Assembly: GCA_038248505.1 (NCBI GenBank) | Contig: JBBRXJ010000067.1 | Location: 1 to 20,119 of the forward strand | Reading direction: 5' to 3' | From: JBBRXJ01 sp038248505 | GTDB lineage: Bacteria; Bacteroidota; Bacteroidia; Bacteroidales; JBBRXJ01 | DNA length: 20,119 nt | The notes under the pieces: model-generated | The model's input: only the letters and a program-made list of their open reading frames with translations | Told to the model about the DNA's origin: nothing | The model's database searches: none | Position numbers and translations under genes: made by a program | In this document: positions 1 through 9,200 of the stretch, in pieces | How positions within the stretch are numbered: position 1 is the stretch's first letter | How the letters are laid out: every line of letters starts with the position of its first letter

Positions 1-1
1 A

Positions 2-178
2 ACATTAAAATGGGTACACATAGCAATTAGCAATGCGAAAAGAAATTTTCTTGGAATATATCACAAGATTAAAGGAATGTACCTTCAGAATTATCTCGAT
101 GAATTTGCTTACAGATTAAATCGCAGACATCGACGTGATATTTTTGATAGACTGGCAGTTGCGAGTATGTTTTTTTAG
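2..178 (+). CDS. IS1595-family transposase, C-terminal end (partial)
   Basis: An open frame enters from the left edge and ends at TAG 176-178, giving 58 residues. The peptide holds LGIYHKIKG, then YLDEFAYRLNRR, then IFDRL near the end. These match the conserved C-terminal part of the ISXO2/IS1595-type DDE transposase domain, where a YLDEF-x-R-x-NRR helix is followed by a phenylalanine-rich tail. Such enzymes excise and insert their own element. The visible part has no stop or frameshift. The catalytic DDE residues would lie outside the window, so it is not possible to say whether the gene is intact. I could not identify the right terminal inverted repeat in the bases that follow. The family call rests on motif recall over a short stretch. 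Confidence 0.8.
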   Translation, partial: TLKWVHIAISNAKRNFLGIYHKIKGMYLQNYLDEFAYRLNRRHRRDIFDRLAVASMFF

Positions 179-536
179 GTGTACAAATATGCAGAATCAA
201 AAAAGATTTTGTTTTAAATGCATAGTTTTGATTGTTAGTGATTTATTTATTGTTTATTTTAAAGATAGGCTTATGTTATTAAATATAAATTCAGCTTTAA
301 AATAGATTAATAAATAGTTCCTAATTTGAAAGATATTTCAAAAGACAATATTGCTAAAGTGCTGTGAAACAGTTCATGATTATGCTCGCGAGCTCCCGTT
401 TTTTATACCGCCATACGTAGTATTTGTAACAGATCCATAAACAAGTCGTTATAAAAAAACATTCTTTTTTGATTTATTAACATAATACATTTGATAAAAT
501 TGTCGTTCATACTGATAAGTGCTTATTTGCTATTAT
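179..536. other. Gene-free AT-rich stretch after the IS1595 transposase
   Basis: No convincing gene lies here. The DNA is very AT-rich except for about 380-415, which holds the self-complementary ten-mer GCTCGCGAGC (384-393) followed by CCCG and six T. The right end of the IS1595 element should lie somewhere in this interval, but without its left end the inverted repeat cannot be recognised. A 17-codon open stretch at 314-367 lacks a start and is not called. Confidence 0.6.
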
Positions 537-544
537 TATATTTG
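537..544 (+). promoter_or_regulatory. Bacteroidota -7 box ahead of the thioredoxin-fold gene
   Basis: TATATTTG matches the Bacteroidota housekeeping -7 consensus TAnnTTTG exactly and is followed by CA, as is common. It lies 33 bases before the ATG at 578. I do not see a clear TTTG -33 element at normal spacing. It probably drives this gene and carA. Confidence 0.55.
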
Positions 545-577
545 CACTCGAAATAAAATTTTAAATTCCTTTAAGCT

Positions 578-2059
578 ATGAGAAGAGTATCAATTATTTC
601 TGTTTTACTTCTGCTTTTAATAGCAGGAAGTACTTTTGCCAAAGGATACAATATAAAGGTTAAAATCATTGGTGTTAAAGATACTACGGTTATTTTGGCA
701 CATTATTTAAGTCAGTCAATATATCCGGATGATACGGTTCAGCTCGATAAATCGGGGGTTGGCGTATTTAAGGGCAATAAAGAATTGCTACATGGTATGT
801 ATATCATTTATTTACCAAATAAAAAGTATTTTGAGATTTTTGTAGATAAAGACCAAGACTTTGAAGTAATTAACGATACTACGGCACAAATTGATAAGCT
901 ATCTTTTGTAGGATCAGCACCAAATACTGCTTTTTTAGATTATCAGCGCTTTATTATGAACTTAAAGAAGCAGCGAGATGCTCTTGAGGATCAGATGGAT
1001 AGTACAGACAAGAAAAAGAATGAGAAGATAAAAGCTCAAATGGAGGTTTTAAACGATTCTGTTGACAGTCATCAGTTAAGAATTATTAATCAAAACAAAG
1101 ATAATATCGTTGGAGTGTTCTTAAATGCACTTCGTAAAATAGATGTACCAGATGCTCCAAAGGATGATAAGGGGCGTATTACAGATTCAACTTTTCAGTA
1201 TAAATGGTATCGTAATCATTATTTTGATAATTTTAATTACGCTGATGGTCGTTTACTTCGTACCCCTATTTATGAAGACCGTTTGAAACAATATCTCAAC
1301 AATGTAATACCACAAGCCCCAGATTCAATAAATAGAGAAATTGATATCATATTAGAACAATCAAGAAAAGATACCAATGTGTTTCGCTTTAATCTGATAA
1401 AATTCTTTAACTATTACGCACAAAGCAATATCATGGGTTTTGATGCAGTTCATGTGCATTTAGCTGAAAAGTATTATATACCCGAAGCCACATGGAGCGA
1501 TTCGGCTTTTATTACTAAATTGAAAATCTATGTTCAGGAAGTGAAACCTACATTAATTGGCAATATTGCTCCTGATATTGAATTGATTTATGTTCCTAAA
1601 CAACATTTTATTGATGCTGCAAATGATACCGCATTAAAAGGGTATGTATACGCAGGTCAAAAGATGATGCTGAGTGATGTAAATGCTCCTTTTACGGTAC
1701 TTGTTTTTTGGGAAAAAGATTGTGGTCATTGCCGAAAAGTAGTTCCTGAATTATATAAAGTGTATGAAGAGAGTTTAAAAGCTAAAGGAGTAGTGGTTGT
1801 CTCATTTCATCTTTTAGCAAATAAAGAAGGAAAAATAAAATGGATTGATTTTGTTAATGAGAACAAGCTTTTAGATTGGATGAATGTTTGGGATCCTTAC
1901 ACATATAAACATAAAGAATTATATAATGTAAAGAGTACTCCACAAATATTTTTACTCGATAAAGACAAAAGAATTATAGCTAAACGTGTTGCTCCTGACC
2001 AGATAGCCGAAATTGTAGATACCATGATTCGTAGAGATAAAAAAATGACACAACAGTAA
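578..2059 (+). CDS. DUF5106/TlpA-type thioredoxin-fold protein, periplasmic
   Basis: This is a 493-residue exported protein, probably a thiol-disulfide oxidoreductase. Residues 1-21 form a signal peptide ending near STFAKG. Residues about 24-95 resemble the DUF4369 beta domain common in Bacteroidota TlpA proteins. Residues about 120-175 are charged and likely coiled coil. Residues about 205-335 match DUF5106, with YFDNFNYADGRLLRTP. The C-terminal thioredoxin fold holds the redox motif C382-G-H-C385 after FWEKD, and the cis-proline pair T454-P455. Both active cysteines are present, so it could reduce or exchange disulfides in the periplasm; the partner is unknown. The family is widespread in Bacteroidota and its physiological role is mostly undefined. 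The ATG follows a good -7 box. carA begins 18 bases after the stop, so the two are probably co-transcribed, although no functional link is evident. Confidence 0.87.
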   Translation: MRRVSIISVLLLLLIAGSTFAKGYNIKVKIIGVKDTTVILAHYLSQSIYPDDTVQLDKSGVGVFKGNKELLHGMYIIYLPNKKYFEIFVDKDQDFEVINDTTAQIDKLSFVGSAPNTAFLDYQRFIMNLKKQRDALEDQMDSTDKKKNEKIKAQMEVLNDSVDSHQLRIINQNKDNIVGVFLNALRKIDVPDAPKDDKGRITDSTFQYKWYRNHYFDNFNYADGRLLRTPIYEDRLKQYLNNVIPQAPDSINREIDIILEQSRKDTNVFRFNLIKFFNYYAQSNIMGFDAVHVHLAEKYYIPEATWSDSAFITKLKIYVQEVKPTLIGNIAPDIELIYVPKQHFIDAANDTALKGYVYAGQKMMLSDVNAPFTVLVFWEKDCGHCRKVVPELYKVYEESLKAKGVVVVSFHLLANKEGKIKWIDFVNENKLLDWMNVWDPYTYKHKELYNVKSTPQIFLLDKDKRIIAKRVAPDQIAEIVDTMIRRDKKMTQQ

Positions 2060-2077
2060 TATTATCCCCCCAAAGAA

Positions 2078-3163
2078 ATGGCGCAAATAAAAAATGTAAG
2101 ACTTGTATTAGAAGATGGTACTGAATTTCATGGCAAATCCTTTGGCTATGAGAAATCGGTATCTGGTGAAGTGGTATTTAACACCTCTATGACAGGGTAT
2201 CCTGAAAGCCTTACCGATCCTTCATACAAAGGACAAATTCTGGTTTTAACATATCCCTTAATTGGTAATTATGGTGTACCAGGTGCTGAGGAAGACGACC
2301 ATTTGGCGAAATTTTATGAGTCCTATTCATTGCATATATCAGGCTTGATAGTTACTGATTACTCATTTGAATATAGTCATTGGAATGCAAAATTAAGTTT
2401 GGCTGATTGGTTAAAGCAACATAAAGTTCCTGGTATATATGGTATAGACACACGTGAGCTTACAAAAATTCTTCGTGAAAAAGGGGCTATGCTTGGCAAA
2501 ATTATTATTAATGATGAGCCTGTAGATCTTTATGATCCCAATGAATTAAATTTAGTTGACCAAGTAAGTGTTAAAGAAAAGGTAGTTTATGGTACGGGTA
2601 AAAATAAGATTGTTCTTATTGATTGTGGTGTAAAATACAATATCATAAGACATCTTCTAAAGCGCGACACCACAGTAATTCGAGTACCATGGGATTATGA
2701 TTTCCATAATGAAGACTATGATGGTTTATTCATTAGCAACGGACCAGGTGATCCAAAACAATGCAAGGCCACTATTGAAAACCTTCGTAAAGCCTTCGCT
2801 AAAGATAAACCCGTATATGGAATTTGCCTTGGAAACCAATTAATGGGACTGGCTGCTGGTGGCGATACCTATAAATTAAAGTATGGGCACCGAAGCCACA
2901 ACCAACCAGTAATTAAGGCAGGAACCAAGATGTGCTATATTACATCACAAAACCATGGTTATGCAATAAATAACGATACGCTTACATCTGATTGGGAACC
3001 ATTATTTCTAAATCTGAATGATAATACCAATGAAGGTATTCGTCATAAAAGCAAGCCTTTTTTCTCAAGTCAATTTCATCCCGAAGCATCTAGTGGTCCA
3101 ACAGATACTGAGTTTCTATTTGATGAATTTATGACTGAGGTTAAGAAATGTAAAAAGAATTAA
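2078..3163 (+). CDS. carA: Carbamoyl-phosphate synthase small subunit (glutaminase)
   Basis: CarA hydrolyses glutamine and passes ammonia to the large subunit CarB, which makes carbamoyl phosphate for pyrimidine and arginine synthesis in the cytoplasm. The 361-residue length is normal. The N-terminal half has the small-subunit signature FNTSMTGYPESLTDPSY (about 34-50) and the GIDTRELTK segment. The C-terminal half is a class I glutamine amidotransferase. The nucleophile is C250 in YGICLGNQ, and the other triad residues are H334 and E336 in QFHPEA. SNGPGDP (about 220-226) forms the oxyanion region. All catalytic residues are present. The ATG follows a short C-run (CCCCCCAAAGAA), 18 bases after the preceding stop. 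No carB is in the window, so the two subunits are encoded apart here, unlike the carAB operon of enteric bacteria. Confidence 0.97.
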   Translation: MAQIKNVRLVLEDGTEFHGKSFGYEKSVSGEVVFNTSMTGYPESLTDPSYKGQILVLTYPLIGNYGVPGAEEDDHLAKFYESYSLHISGLIVTDYSFEYSHWNAKLSLADWLKQHKVPGIYGIDTRELTKILREKGAMLGKIIINDEPVDLYDPNELNLVDQVSVKEKVVYGTGKNKIVLIDCGVKYNIIRHLLKRDTTVIRVPWDYDFHNEDYDGLFISNGPGDPKQCKATIENLRKAFAKDKPVYGICLGNQLMGLAAGGDTYKLKYGHRSHNQPVIKAGTKMCYITSQNHGYAINNDTLTSDWEPLFLNLNDNTNEGIRHKSKPFFSSQFHPEASSGPTDTEFLFDEFMTEVKKCKKN

Positions 3164-3249
3164 AGCGTATATTTTTATGAACGCATACTAAAATAATTAA
3201 AAATCAGTTATATTTATATTGTTCTATTGAAATATTTTATTAAACTCGG

Positions 3250-3993
3250 ATGAAATTACGGATAACTTTTTTTATACTTCTTGTTTTTTTTATACAAATG
3301 AATCTTCGCGCTCAAGATGCAGCGCTTGATAAAGTTGATGAAGATAAGGGGTTTATTTCTATCTCTGGGGGTGCTTCTATTCCTCTTGGTATGTATGCAT
3401 CTGTTAACTCAAATAAAGAATCGTCAGGCTTTGCTCAGCATGGCTTAAGCATGAATCTTATTTCACTTAACTATAAATTACATGAGAATATTGGCTTTGC
3501 GGCCATGTGGACTTCAGGTACCAATCCATTGAATGTGGATAGTGCCCTCAATTTATATATTAAAGACGACCCAAATTATTCATATAAACTTCGATCATAT
3601 AATTATACACATGGTGCTTTGCTTGCAGGTGCCTATATCAGCTTTCCTTTGTATGATGGGTTTAAACTTGATTTTCGCTGTATGGGTGGCTATGCTACCG
3701 CTGCAATTCCCGAACAAGTTATTACGAAAACCGATGGTTTTAGCGAATATATTATTAAGTTAAGTGATGATAAGTCAAATGCTTTTGGTTACGATATTGG
3801 AATGATGCTTCGTTACAATGTTGATAATCGCTTGTGTCTTACCCTTGGTTTCGACTATTTTGAGACAAAACAGACTTTTACTGTTGCATCAGATGTAACT
3901 AAAGAGTCAACTGTTATTAGCTCCGAACTTGAAATTAGCAAGAAAATATCTTTACTCAATATTGCTTTTGGTATTGGATTACGTCTTAAATAG
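3250..3993 (+). CDS. Outer-membrane beta-barrel-like protein, function unknown
   Basis: This is a 247-residue protein with a clear signal peptide (residues 1-21, basic start, hydrophobic core, ending NLRAQ). The mature part begins with an acidic stretch and then GFISISGGASIPLG, which is typical of the first strand of small Bacteroidota outer-membrane barrels. Alternating hydrophobic segments follow (LSMNLISLNYKL, HGALLAGAYISF, LTLGFDYFETK), and the chain ends in GIGLRLK, a plausible closing strand. I recognise the architecture but not a specific family, so no function is given. It lies 86 bases after carA and only 32 bases before the GH88-type gene, so it may be co-transcribed with that gene. 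Both products are exported. Confidence 0.7.
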   Translation: MKLRITFFILLVFFIQMNLRAQDAALDKVDEDKGFISISGGASIPLGMYASVNSNKESSGFAQHGLSMNLISLNYKLHENIGFAAMWTSGTNPLNVDSALNLYIKDDPNYSYKLRSYNYTHGALLAGAYISFPLYDGFKLDFRCMGGYATAAIPEQVITKTDGFSEYIIKLSDDKSNAFGYDIGMMLRYNVDNRLCLTLGFDYFETKQTFTVASDVTKESTVISSELEISKKISLLNIAFGIGLRLK

Positions 3994-4025
3994 CCTATTA
4001 CTACTCATTAATAATATAATATATA

Positions 4026-5702
4026 GTGAAGAAATTAATAGCTTTATTTTCAAGCCTATTTCTTTTTCTTAACATTTCTTGGGCTCAGCATGATTCTATT
4101 GCGTACGATTCACTTAGTAAGGCTATAAATAATGCTCGTTTACAGTATACATATATGCTGTCAAAAATTTCGGATACTACAAAATTTCCGAGAACGATTT
4201 ATGCTGATAGTAGCCTAAAACTTGTTTCTGTTGGCGATTGGACTACTGGCTTTTTTCCGGGTTCCCTTTGGTTATTGTATGAATATTCGGGCGATGATTT
4301 ATGGCGTACTGCAGCACGTAAGTGGACTAATTCATTAAAAAACGAACAGAATCATACTGGCGATCACGATATTGGTTTCATTATGAACACTAGCTTTGGT
4401 AATGGTTATAGACTATCAAGAAAGGCTTCCTATTTTCCTGTTTTAATGCAATCCGGACGATCGTTGCAAACCCGCTTTAGTCCTATTGTTGGTTGTACCA
4501 AATCGTGGAGCTGGTTTAAACCGTTCCCTGTTATTATTGATAATATGTTGAATTTGGAATTATTTTTTAATGCTTATGGTTTAAGTAACGACACTTCATT
4601 TTATACAATGGCAATAAGCCATGCAATAAAAACGAAACAAAATCATATTAGACCCGATAGTAGCACTTTTCATGTTGTTGATTACGATGTTGATTCTGGT
4701 TATGTTAAATGGCAAGGAACAAAACAAGGATATTCCGATAGCTCCACTTGGTCGAGAGGTCAGGCATGGGGTATTTATGGATATACAATGATGTTTAATT
4801 ATACTCATGATACTCTATATTTGAATACAGCAAAGAAATTATTGGCATATTATATGAAAAACCTTCCTGCTGATAATATACCTTATTGGGATTTTAATGC
4901 GCCCAATATTCCTAATGAACCTCGCGATGTATCTGCTGCTGCTATTACCGCTTCAGCTTTAATTGACATATTTACGTTTACATCTGATACCATTTTTTTG
5001 CGTTTTGCAGAGAAACTTTTACAAACGCTGGCATCATCCGTATATACTGCTAAAGTTGGCCAAAATTCAGGATTTATTTTAAGACATTCAACGGGTGGAT
5101 ACAACTATTATGTTGATTTACCAGTTAATTATGCCGATTATTATTACTTGGAAGCACTAATACGCTATTTCAAAATTCGTTCTGATTTTTCTTTTGCAAA
5201 TCATCGTCCTGAAATAATTACAGAGAGTCTTCCTGTGGTATATAAAAATAAAGCATGTGAATTACACTTGGCTTTTTTTGATTATGATGGAGATTCCTTA
5301 AGTTCCAGTATTACGGGTTTACCAAGTGGTCTTTATTATGATTCACAAGGTACTATTTCAGGAATGCCTGCTGTTTCAGGTAATTTTCTGATAACATTAA
5401 CACTTAGTGATGGTATGCTTAATAGGCAAGTAGTTTATCAATTAAAAATTGATCTAGCACTTTTTGAAGCAGATTTAAAAGGATTTAAAACAATGCCCTG
5501 TTTTCCAAATCCTTTTATTGATTATGTTTTAATTCCATATACTATAAATAGCCCACTGCTTTTTAATGCAATGGGTGAAAGTATAAACTTTATAAGTCAG
5601 CATTCAGAAGGCTACACGAGGGTAATTGTAAATAAAGAATTGCCCATTGGGAGTTATATAATACAATCAGGAAATACATATTGTAAATGTATGAAGCAGT
5701 AA
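4026..5702 (+). CDS. GH88-type unsaturated glucuronyl hydrolase-like enzyme, T9SS cargo
   Basis: This 558-residue enzyme is probably exported and cell-surface or extracellular. Residues 1-20 are a signal peptide (ending SWAQ). Residues about 25-390 match the (alpha/alpha)6 barrel of glycoside hydrolase family 88, which hydrates and so cleaves the unsaturated uronic acid left at chain ends by polysaccharide lyases. Family motifs are VGDWTTGFFPGSLW, D113-H-D115-IGF, IIDNMLNLEL with D172, and STWSRGQAWGIYG. D115 and D172 are the likely catalytic aspartates. Residues about 400-475 look like a putative-Ig (He_PIG) domain: GLPSGLYYDSQGTISGMP. The last 75 residues resemble a type A T9SS sorting domain, with FPNPF, LLFNAMGE and GSYIIQ. 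The start is GTG: an in-frame stop lies three codons upstream, and no other codon would keep the signal peptide. No lyase or SusC/SusD pair is adjacent. The substrate is unknown. Confidence 0.82.
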   Translation: MKKLIALFSSLFLFLNISWAQHDSIAYDSLSKAINNARLQYTYMLSKISDTTKFPRTIYADSSLKLVSVGDWTTGFFPGSLWLLYEYSGDDLWRTAARKWTNSLKNEQNHTGDHDIGFIMNTSFGNGYRLSRKASYFPVLMQSGRSLQTRFSPIVGCTKSWSWFKPFPVIIDNMLNLELFFNAYGLSNDTSFYTMAISHAIKTKQNHIRPDSSTFHVVDYDVDSGYVKWQGTKQGYSDSSTWSRGQAWGIYGYTMMFNYTHDTLYLNTAKKLLAYYMKNLPADNIPYWDFNAPNIPNEPRDVSAAAITASALIDIFTFTSDTIFLRFAEKLLQTLASSVYTAKVGQNSGFILRHSTGGYNYYVDLPVNYADYYYLEALIRYFKIRSDFSFANHRPEIITESLPVVYKNKACELHLAFFDYDGDSLSSSITGLPSGLYYDSQGTISGMPAVSGNFLITLTLSDGMLNRQVVYQLKIDLALFEADLKGFKTMPCFPNPFIDYVLIPYTINSPLLFNAMGESINFISQHSEGYTRVIVNKELPIGSYIIQSGNTYCKCMKQ

Positions 5703-5717
5703 AATATTTAAAAACAT

Positions 5718-5750
5718 AAAAAGCCTCGAATTCAAAACAAGAGGCTTTTT
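5718..5750. terminator. Bidirectional hairpin terminator
   Basis: Arms AAAAAGCCTC (5718-5727) and GAGGCTTTTT (5741-5750) are perfectly complementary around a 13-base loop. The stem carries an A-run on one side and a T-run on the other, so it can end transcription from both directions. It lies between the convergent GH88-type gene (stop at 5702) and gcvH (stop at 5773). Confidence 0.88.
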
Positions 5751-5772
5751 GTTTTAAAAGAAAATATTGGGT

Positions 5773-6156
5773 TTAATGAGATGTAATCATCGCTTTATAT
5801 TGTTCTGCACTTAGTAAAGAATCAAAATCATTTCCATTTTCATAGCGTAATTTAATAATCCAGCCATCACCATACGGATCGCTATTTATTAATTCGGGCT
5901 TTTTTTCAATACGACTATTAACTTCTAATACTTCACCCATTACTGGTAGAAATATATCTGATACTGTTTTTACAGCCTCAATAGTATCAAAAACATCGCC
6001 TTTTTTAAGATGTTCGCCAATGGTTTCAACCTCAACAAAAACAATATCGCCTAATTCACCTTGTGCATAATCCGTAATACCTACATAAGCATCTGCACCT
6101 TCTTTGCGAACCCATTCGTGATCTTTTGTATACTTTAAATTTTCTGGTATGTTCAT
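5773..6156 (-). CDS. gcvH: Glycine cleavage system H protein
   Basis: GcvH is the lipoylated carrier that shuttles the aminomethyl group from the P protein (GcvP) to the T protein (GcvT) during glycine breakdown in the cytoplasm. Its 127-residue length is standard. The lipoyl-lysine site is K63 in DTIEAVKTVSD. Other family hallmarks are KDHEWV (11-16), GITDYAQGELGDIVFVE (about 26-42), and the C-terminal NSDPYGDGWIIK stretch. gcvT and gcvP are not in the window. It lies 136 bases downstream of sprA and has a near-consensus -7 box of its own, so it may be transcribed separately. The ruvA-sprA-gcvH order is one I recall from other Bacteroidota. Confidence 0.97.
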   Translation of the reverse strand: MNIPENLKYTKDHEWVRKEGADAYVGITDYAQGELGDIVFVEVETIGEHLKKGDVFDTIEAVKTVSDIFLPVMGEVLEVNSRIEKKPELINSDPYGDGWIIKLRYENGNDFDSLLSAEQYKAMITSH

Positions 6157-6185
6157 AATATCTGTTTTTCGTTCTATTTACAGGG

Positions 6186-6193
6186 TAAATGTA
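6186..6193 (-). promoter_or_regulatory. Near-consensus -7 box ahead of gcvH
   Basis: On the minus strand this reads TACATTTA, one base away from TAnnTTTG. It lies 29 bases before the gcvH ATG in the sprA-gcvH gap. It is weaker than the other boxes in this window. Confidence 0.35.
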
Positions 6194-6224
6194 TATAAAA
6201 TGCTATATAGCTGAGGTAGTCATG

Positions 6225-6252
6225 TCAATTAATAATTAACAATTAATTAACT
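6225..6252. repeat. AT-rich imperfect palindrome between sprA and gcvH
   Basis: The 28 bases run from GTCAATTAAT to AATTAATTAAC and are largely self-complementary with a few mismatches. No GC core or terminal T-run is present, so it is a poor intrinsic terminator for sprA. It could be a protein-binding site or simply low-complexity DNA. Confidence 0.35.
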
Positions 6253-6292
6253 ATTTGAAAAATATCACGCTATAATTGATTTTTATCACAGT

Positions 6293-9200
6293 CTATTGCG
6301 CAAGTGTGAATCGAAGTGAAAAACCGATATTGGTGTTTTTTGTTGGGAATGTTCTCGAAATTAGTGGCTTATTAACAATTCGATCATAAAATACGCGAAC
6401 ACTAAATGAACTACTTAATTGATAATCGGCAGAAACCTTAATACTCCAAATTTTCTTTCCTGATGATGGTTGATCTGGATTTGTTTCCGATAAATCGCGC
6501 AATATGGTTTTATTATTTCGTTTTGATAAGTCGGCATTAAGTGTTAAATCACCTTGCTGCACTTTCTCTCCAATTTTTAGTTCTAATTTGTCAAAACGAT
6601 AACCAGAACCAATAATAATATCATCATTTGACACTTCATTTATCATATTGCTAGCCATTGAAAGGCTGAGATTTCTCGATTTCTTTATTTCAAAACGAGC
6701 TGTTATATTGTTTGAAAGAGTCATATCAACTCCAATAAGCGGTCTGAATTGTTCACTAATACTAATGTTGTCTATATCATATAATGCAATGATGTCTCCT
6801 TCAAGATTTCGTTCAATATCATTATCAATATCATTAAAATCTTGATTTGAAATATAATTTCCTACTGAATATATTGAACTATATGCGTGGTTTAAATTGA
6901 TTGTTTTAAAGTACTTTTTTAATAAAGGTATTTGAGTTAGCTTACTATACCTTGCTTGCCAATTTGGAAGCATTGAAAGGAAGTTAGGCATTGGATTTAA
7001 AGAGGATTTATTCGGGTCTCTATTAGTGTATGCTGCTAGAAATGCTGGTATTAAAACTTGTTGTGATCCAGGTCCATAACCTATCGGATAATCGGCAGGA
7101 GTTATACCTTCGCTCGCTTCTAATTTATTTGTGTAGTTTGCATCTTGAGCTGCTAATCTTTCTGCTATAAGCAATCTGAATTTCTTAAAACGCTCAAAAG
7201 AAGGAGAGCTGTATCCATCATCGGTACTTACCTTTTCAAAGGCTGTGCGTAGTGAAATGATTGAGATGGTATAATTTCCTGACAAGTTTACCGAACGTTG
7301 TGAGGGTGGTATATAATTGGCAGAAGTATCATTGTATATTGGATACCAGTCAATAGATTTACTTTGCCCTTGTGACCACATTGTGGTAAGTTCAATACGT
7401 AGTCCATCAATTGGCTCCACCGTTGCACGCATATTCATACGTTCACCATAACTAAAATCAACAGGCCTATCAAGATATTCACTTCGTGTTAACCATTGCC
7501 TATCCTCAAATTGCTGTAAGAAATCGGTAGTTTGATCCTGATACCCAAATACAAATGGAATTCCAGGTGATGATCCGCTACTTGCTCCCGACATACCTAG
7601 TACACGAGCATCTTGTGTAAAGCCAGGAAGTACGGTACTCTGATCTTTTGAATAGGATCCGCTTATCGTTTGTACACTCATTATAAATCGCGCTGTTTGA
7701 TCAACAATGGATTGTATTATATTCGCTTTTGGAATAGCTTCGCCCTCAATTTTTACTTTAGCGCCTGTAATATCCTTTTTAGGCGTGAAGGCTATTTTTC
7801 TCTTTGAAAGAACGCTTAATTTTCCTTCAACTTCAGTACCGCTTGCTGTGGTTACCCACACTTTTACTTCTTTATTATTTATAGGATGCTTTAACTTTTT
7901 TGCCTTCTTGGCAATCATGTTTACCTCTTTTATTTCGTGTGTTTCTTTTTTGCCTTTTCCTGTTGGTTTCTTTTTGCCGCTAAATTTCTGATTTACTTTC
8001 TTAAGATACTTAACCTTATTATATAAGTTGCGCATGCTCAAATTTCCATTTATCTGAATATTATTAGTATTGGCAATGGTGTTTCCAATATCTATTTTAT
8101 TACCAGCTTCATTATTACCTAGCAATGGTGCGGCATCCCATGAATATGTTGAATTATATCCTACATTGAGTGAGGTCCAATTTAGAATAGGAATTTTATT
8201 AATTGGAATAGTGTAATTGACATCTAATTTGTGTGAGTATTGTATGGGCCGTCCAAATGAACGAATATTTTTCATTATCTCAGCTTTTTGCACTTCATAG
8301 CTGTTTGAATCGTAGTAGGTATTTAGTAGGGTTGAGTCTTTGGTCATTTTACCAGGAAGCTCATCAATCTTAGCGTTAGCCATGGCACTAAAATCTACTC
8401 GTAAGGTTCTTGTTAAGTCAAATTTTAATTGGTATTCACGCTGCCATAAAAAATCCTTATCAACGGTGGATGGAATTATTAAACGCGGATCATTCAAACT
8501 CCGTAACTTTCGCTCATTATAACGTCTGTCCATGCTTGTTCGGAAGCCAATCATTGACGGTACATAATTGAAATTAAAGTCGCGAAGTATTTGTAGATAG
8601 GGCTTTTTAAATACATTTTTAAACGGCTCAACGGATTTAGGTCGTGTTTGATAATTGTAGGTGAGACCTCCTCTGTATTCTTTCTCCAGATCATATTCCG
8701 TCTTAATATCTGAACGGTTTAATTCACTATACGAATAATCAAGTGAAATATTGGATGGGTCGTAAACTTGTGGCGCTCCTTTTCCTGTCTTACTTAAACC
8801 AACATTAGTAAAGTTTAAACTCTTTCGTGTTTGTTCTTCTCTTGATATTTTTCTAACAGAATCTCTTACGGTTTTATCTTCAATACTTTTTAATTCTTCT
8901 TTAAAAAGTATATCTTGATCAAGCGGACTGTACTGAGGATTAACCAACATTTTAGAATATCCTATGTACATTGGAATTCGAACACCTGCTTTCTCAGGGA
9001 AAAATTTATCAAGATGTACATTTGAACTTAAATCGTATTGATTTATCTCTTCTTTACTTCTTTCATTGGTTTTCTTTTCAATACTTCCAAACCCAGGCTT
9101 ACTCGTGCTACCCGCTAAAGATACATTAGCAAAATCAGCAAGCTGTGTGGTAATTCTAGCATTTGCTGCCCATCCTCCTTTTTCTCTAAAATTACTCATG

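Noticed and set aside
314..367. A 17-codon open stretch ending at TGA that could be the tail of a decayed gene
   Set aside because: It has no start, is preceded by an in-frame stop, and is too short to match any family.
1721..1732. CGHC motif as an unusual redox site
   Set aside because: I recall CGHC as common in Bacteroidota DUF5106/TlpA proteins, so it is ordinary for the family.
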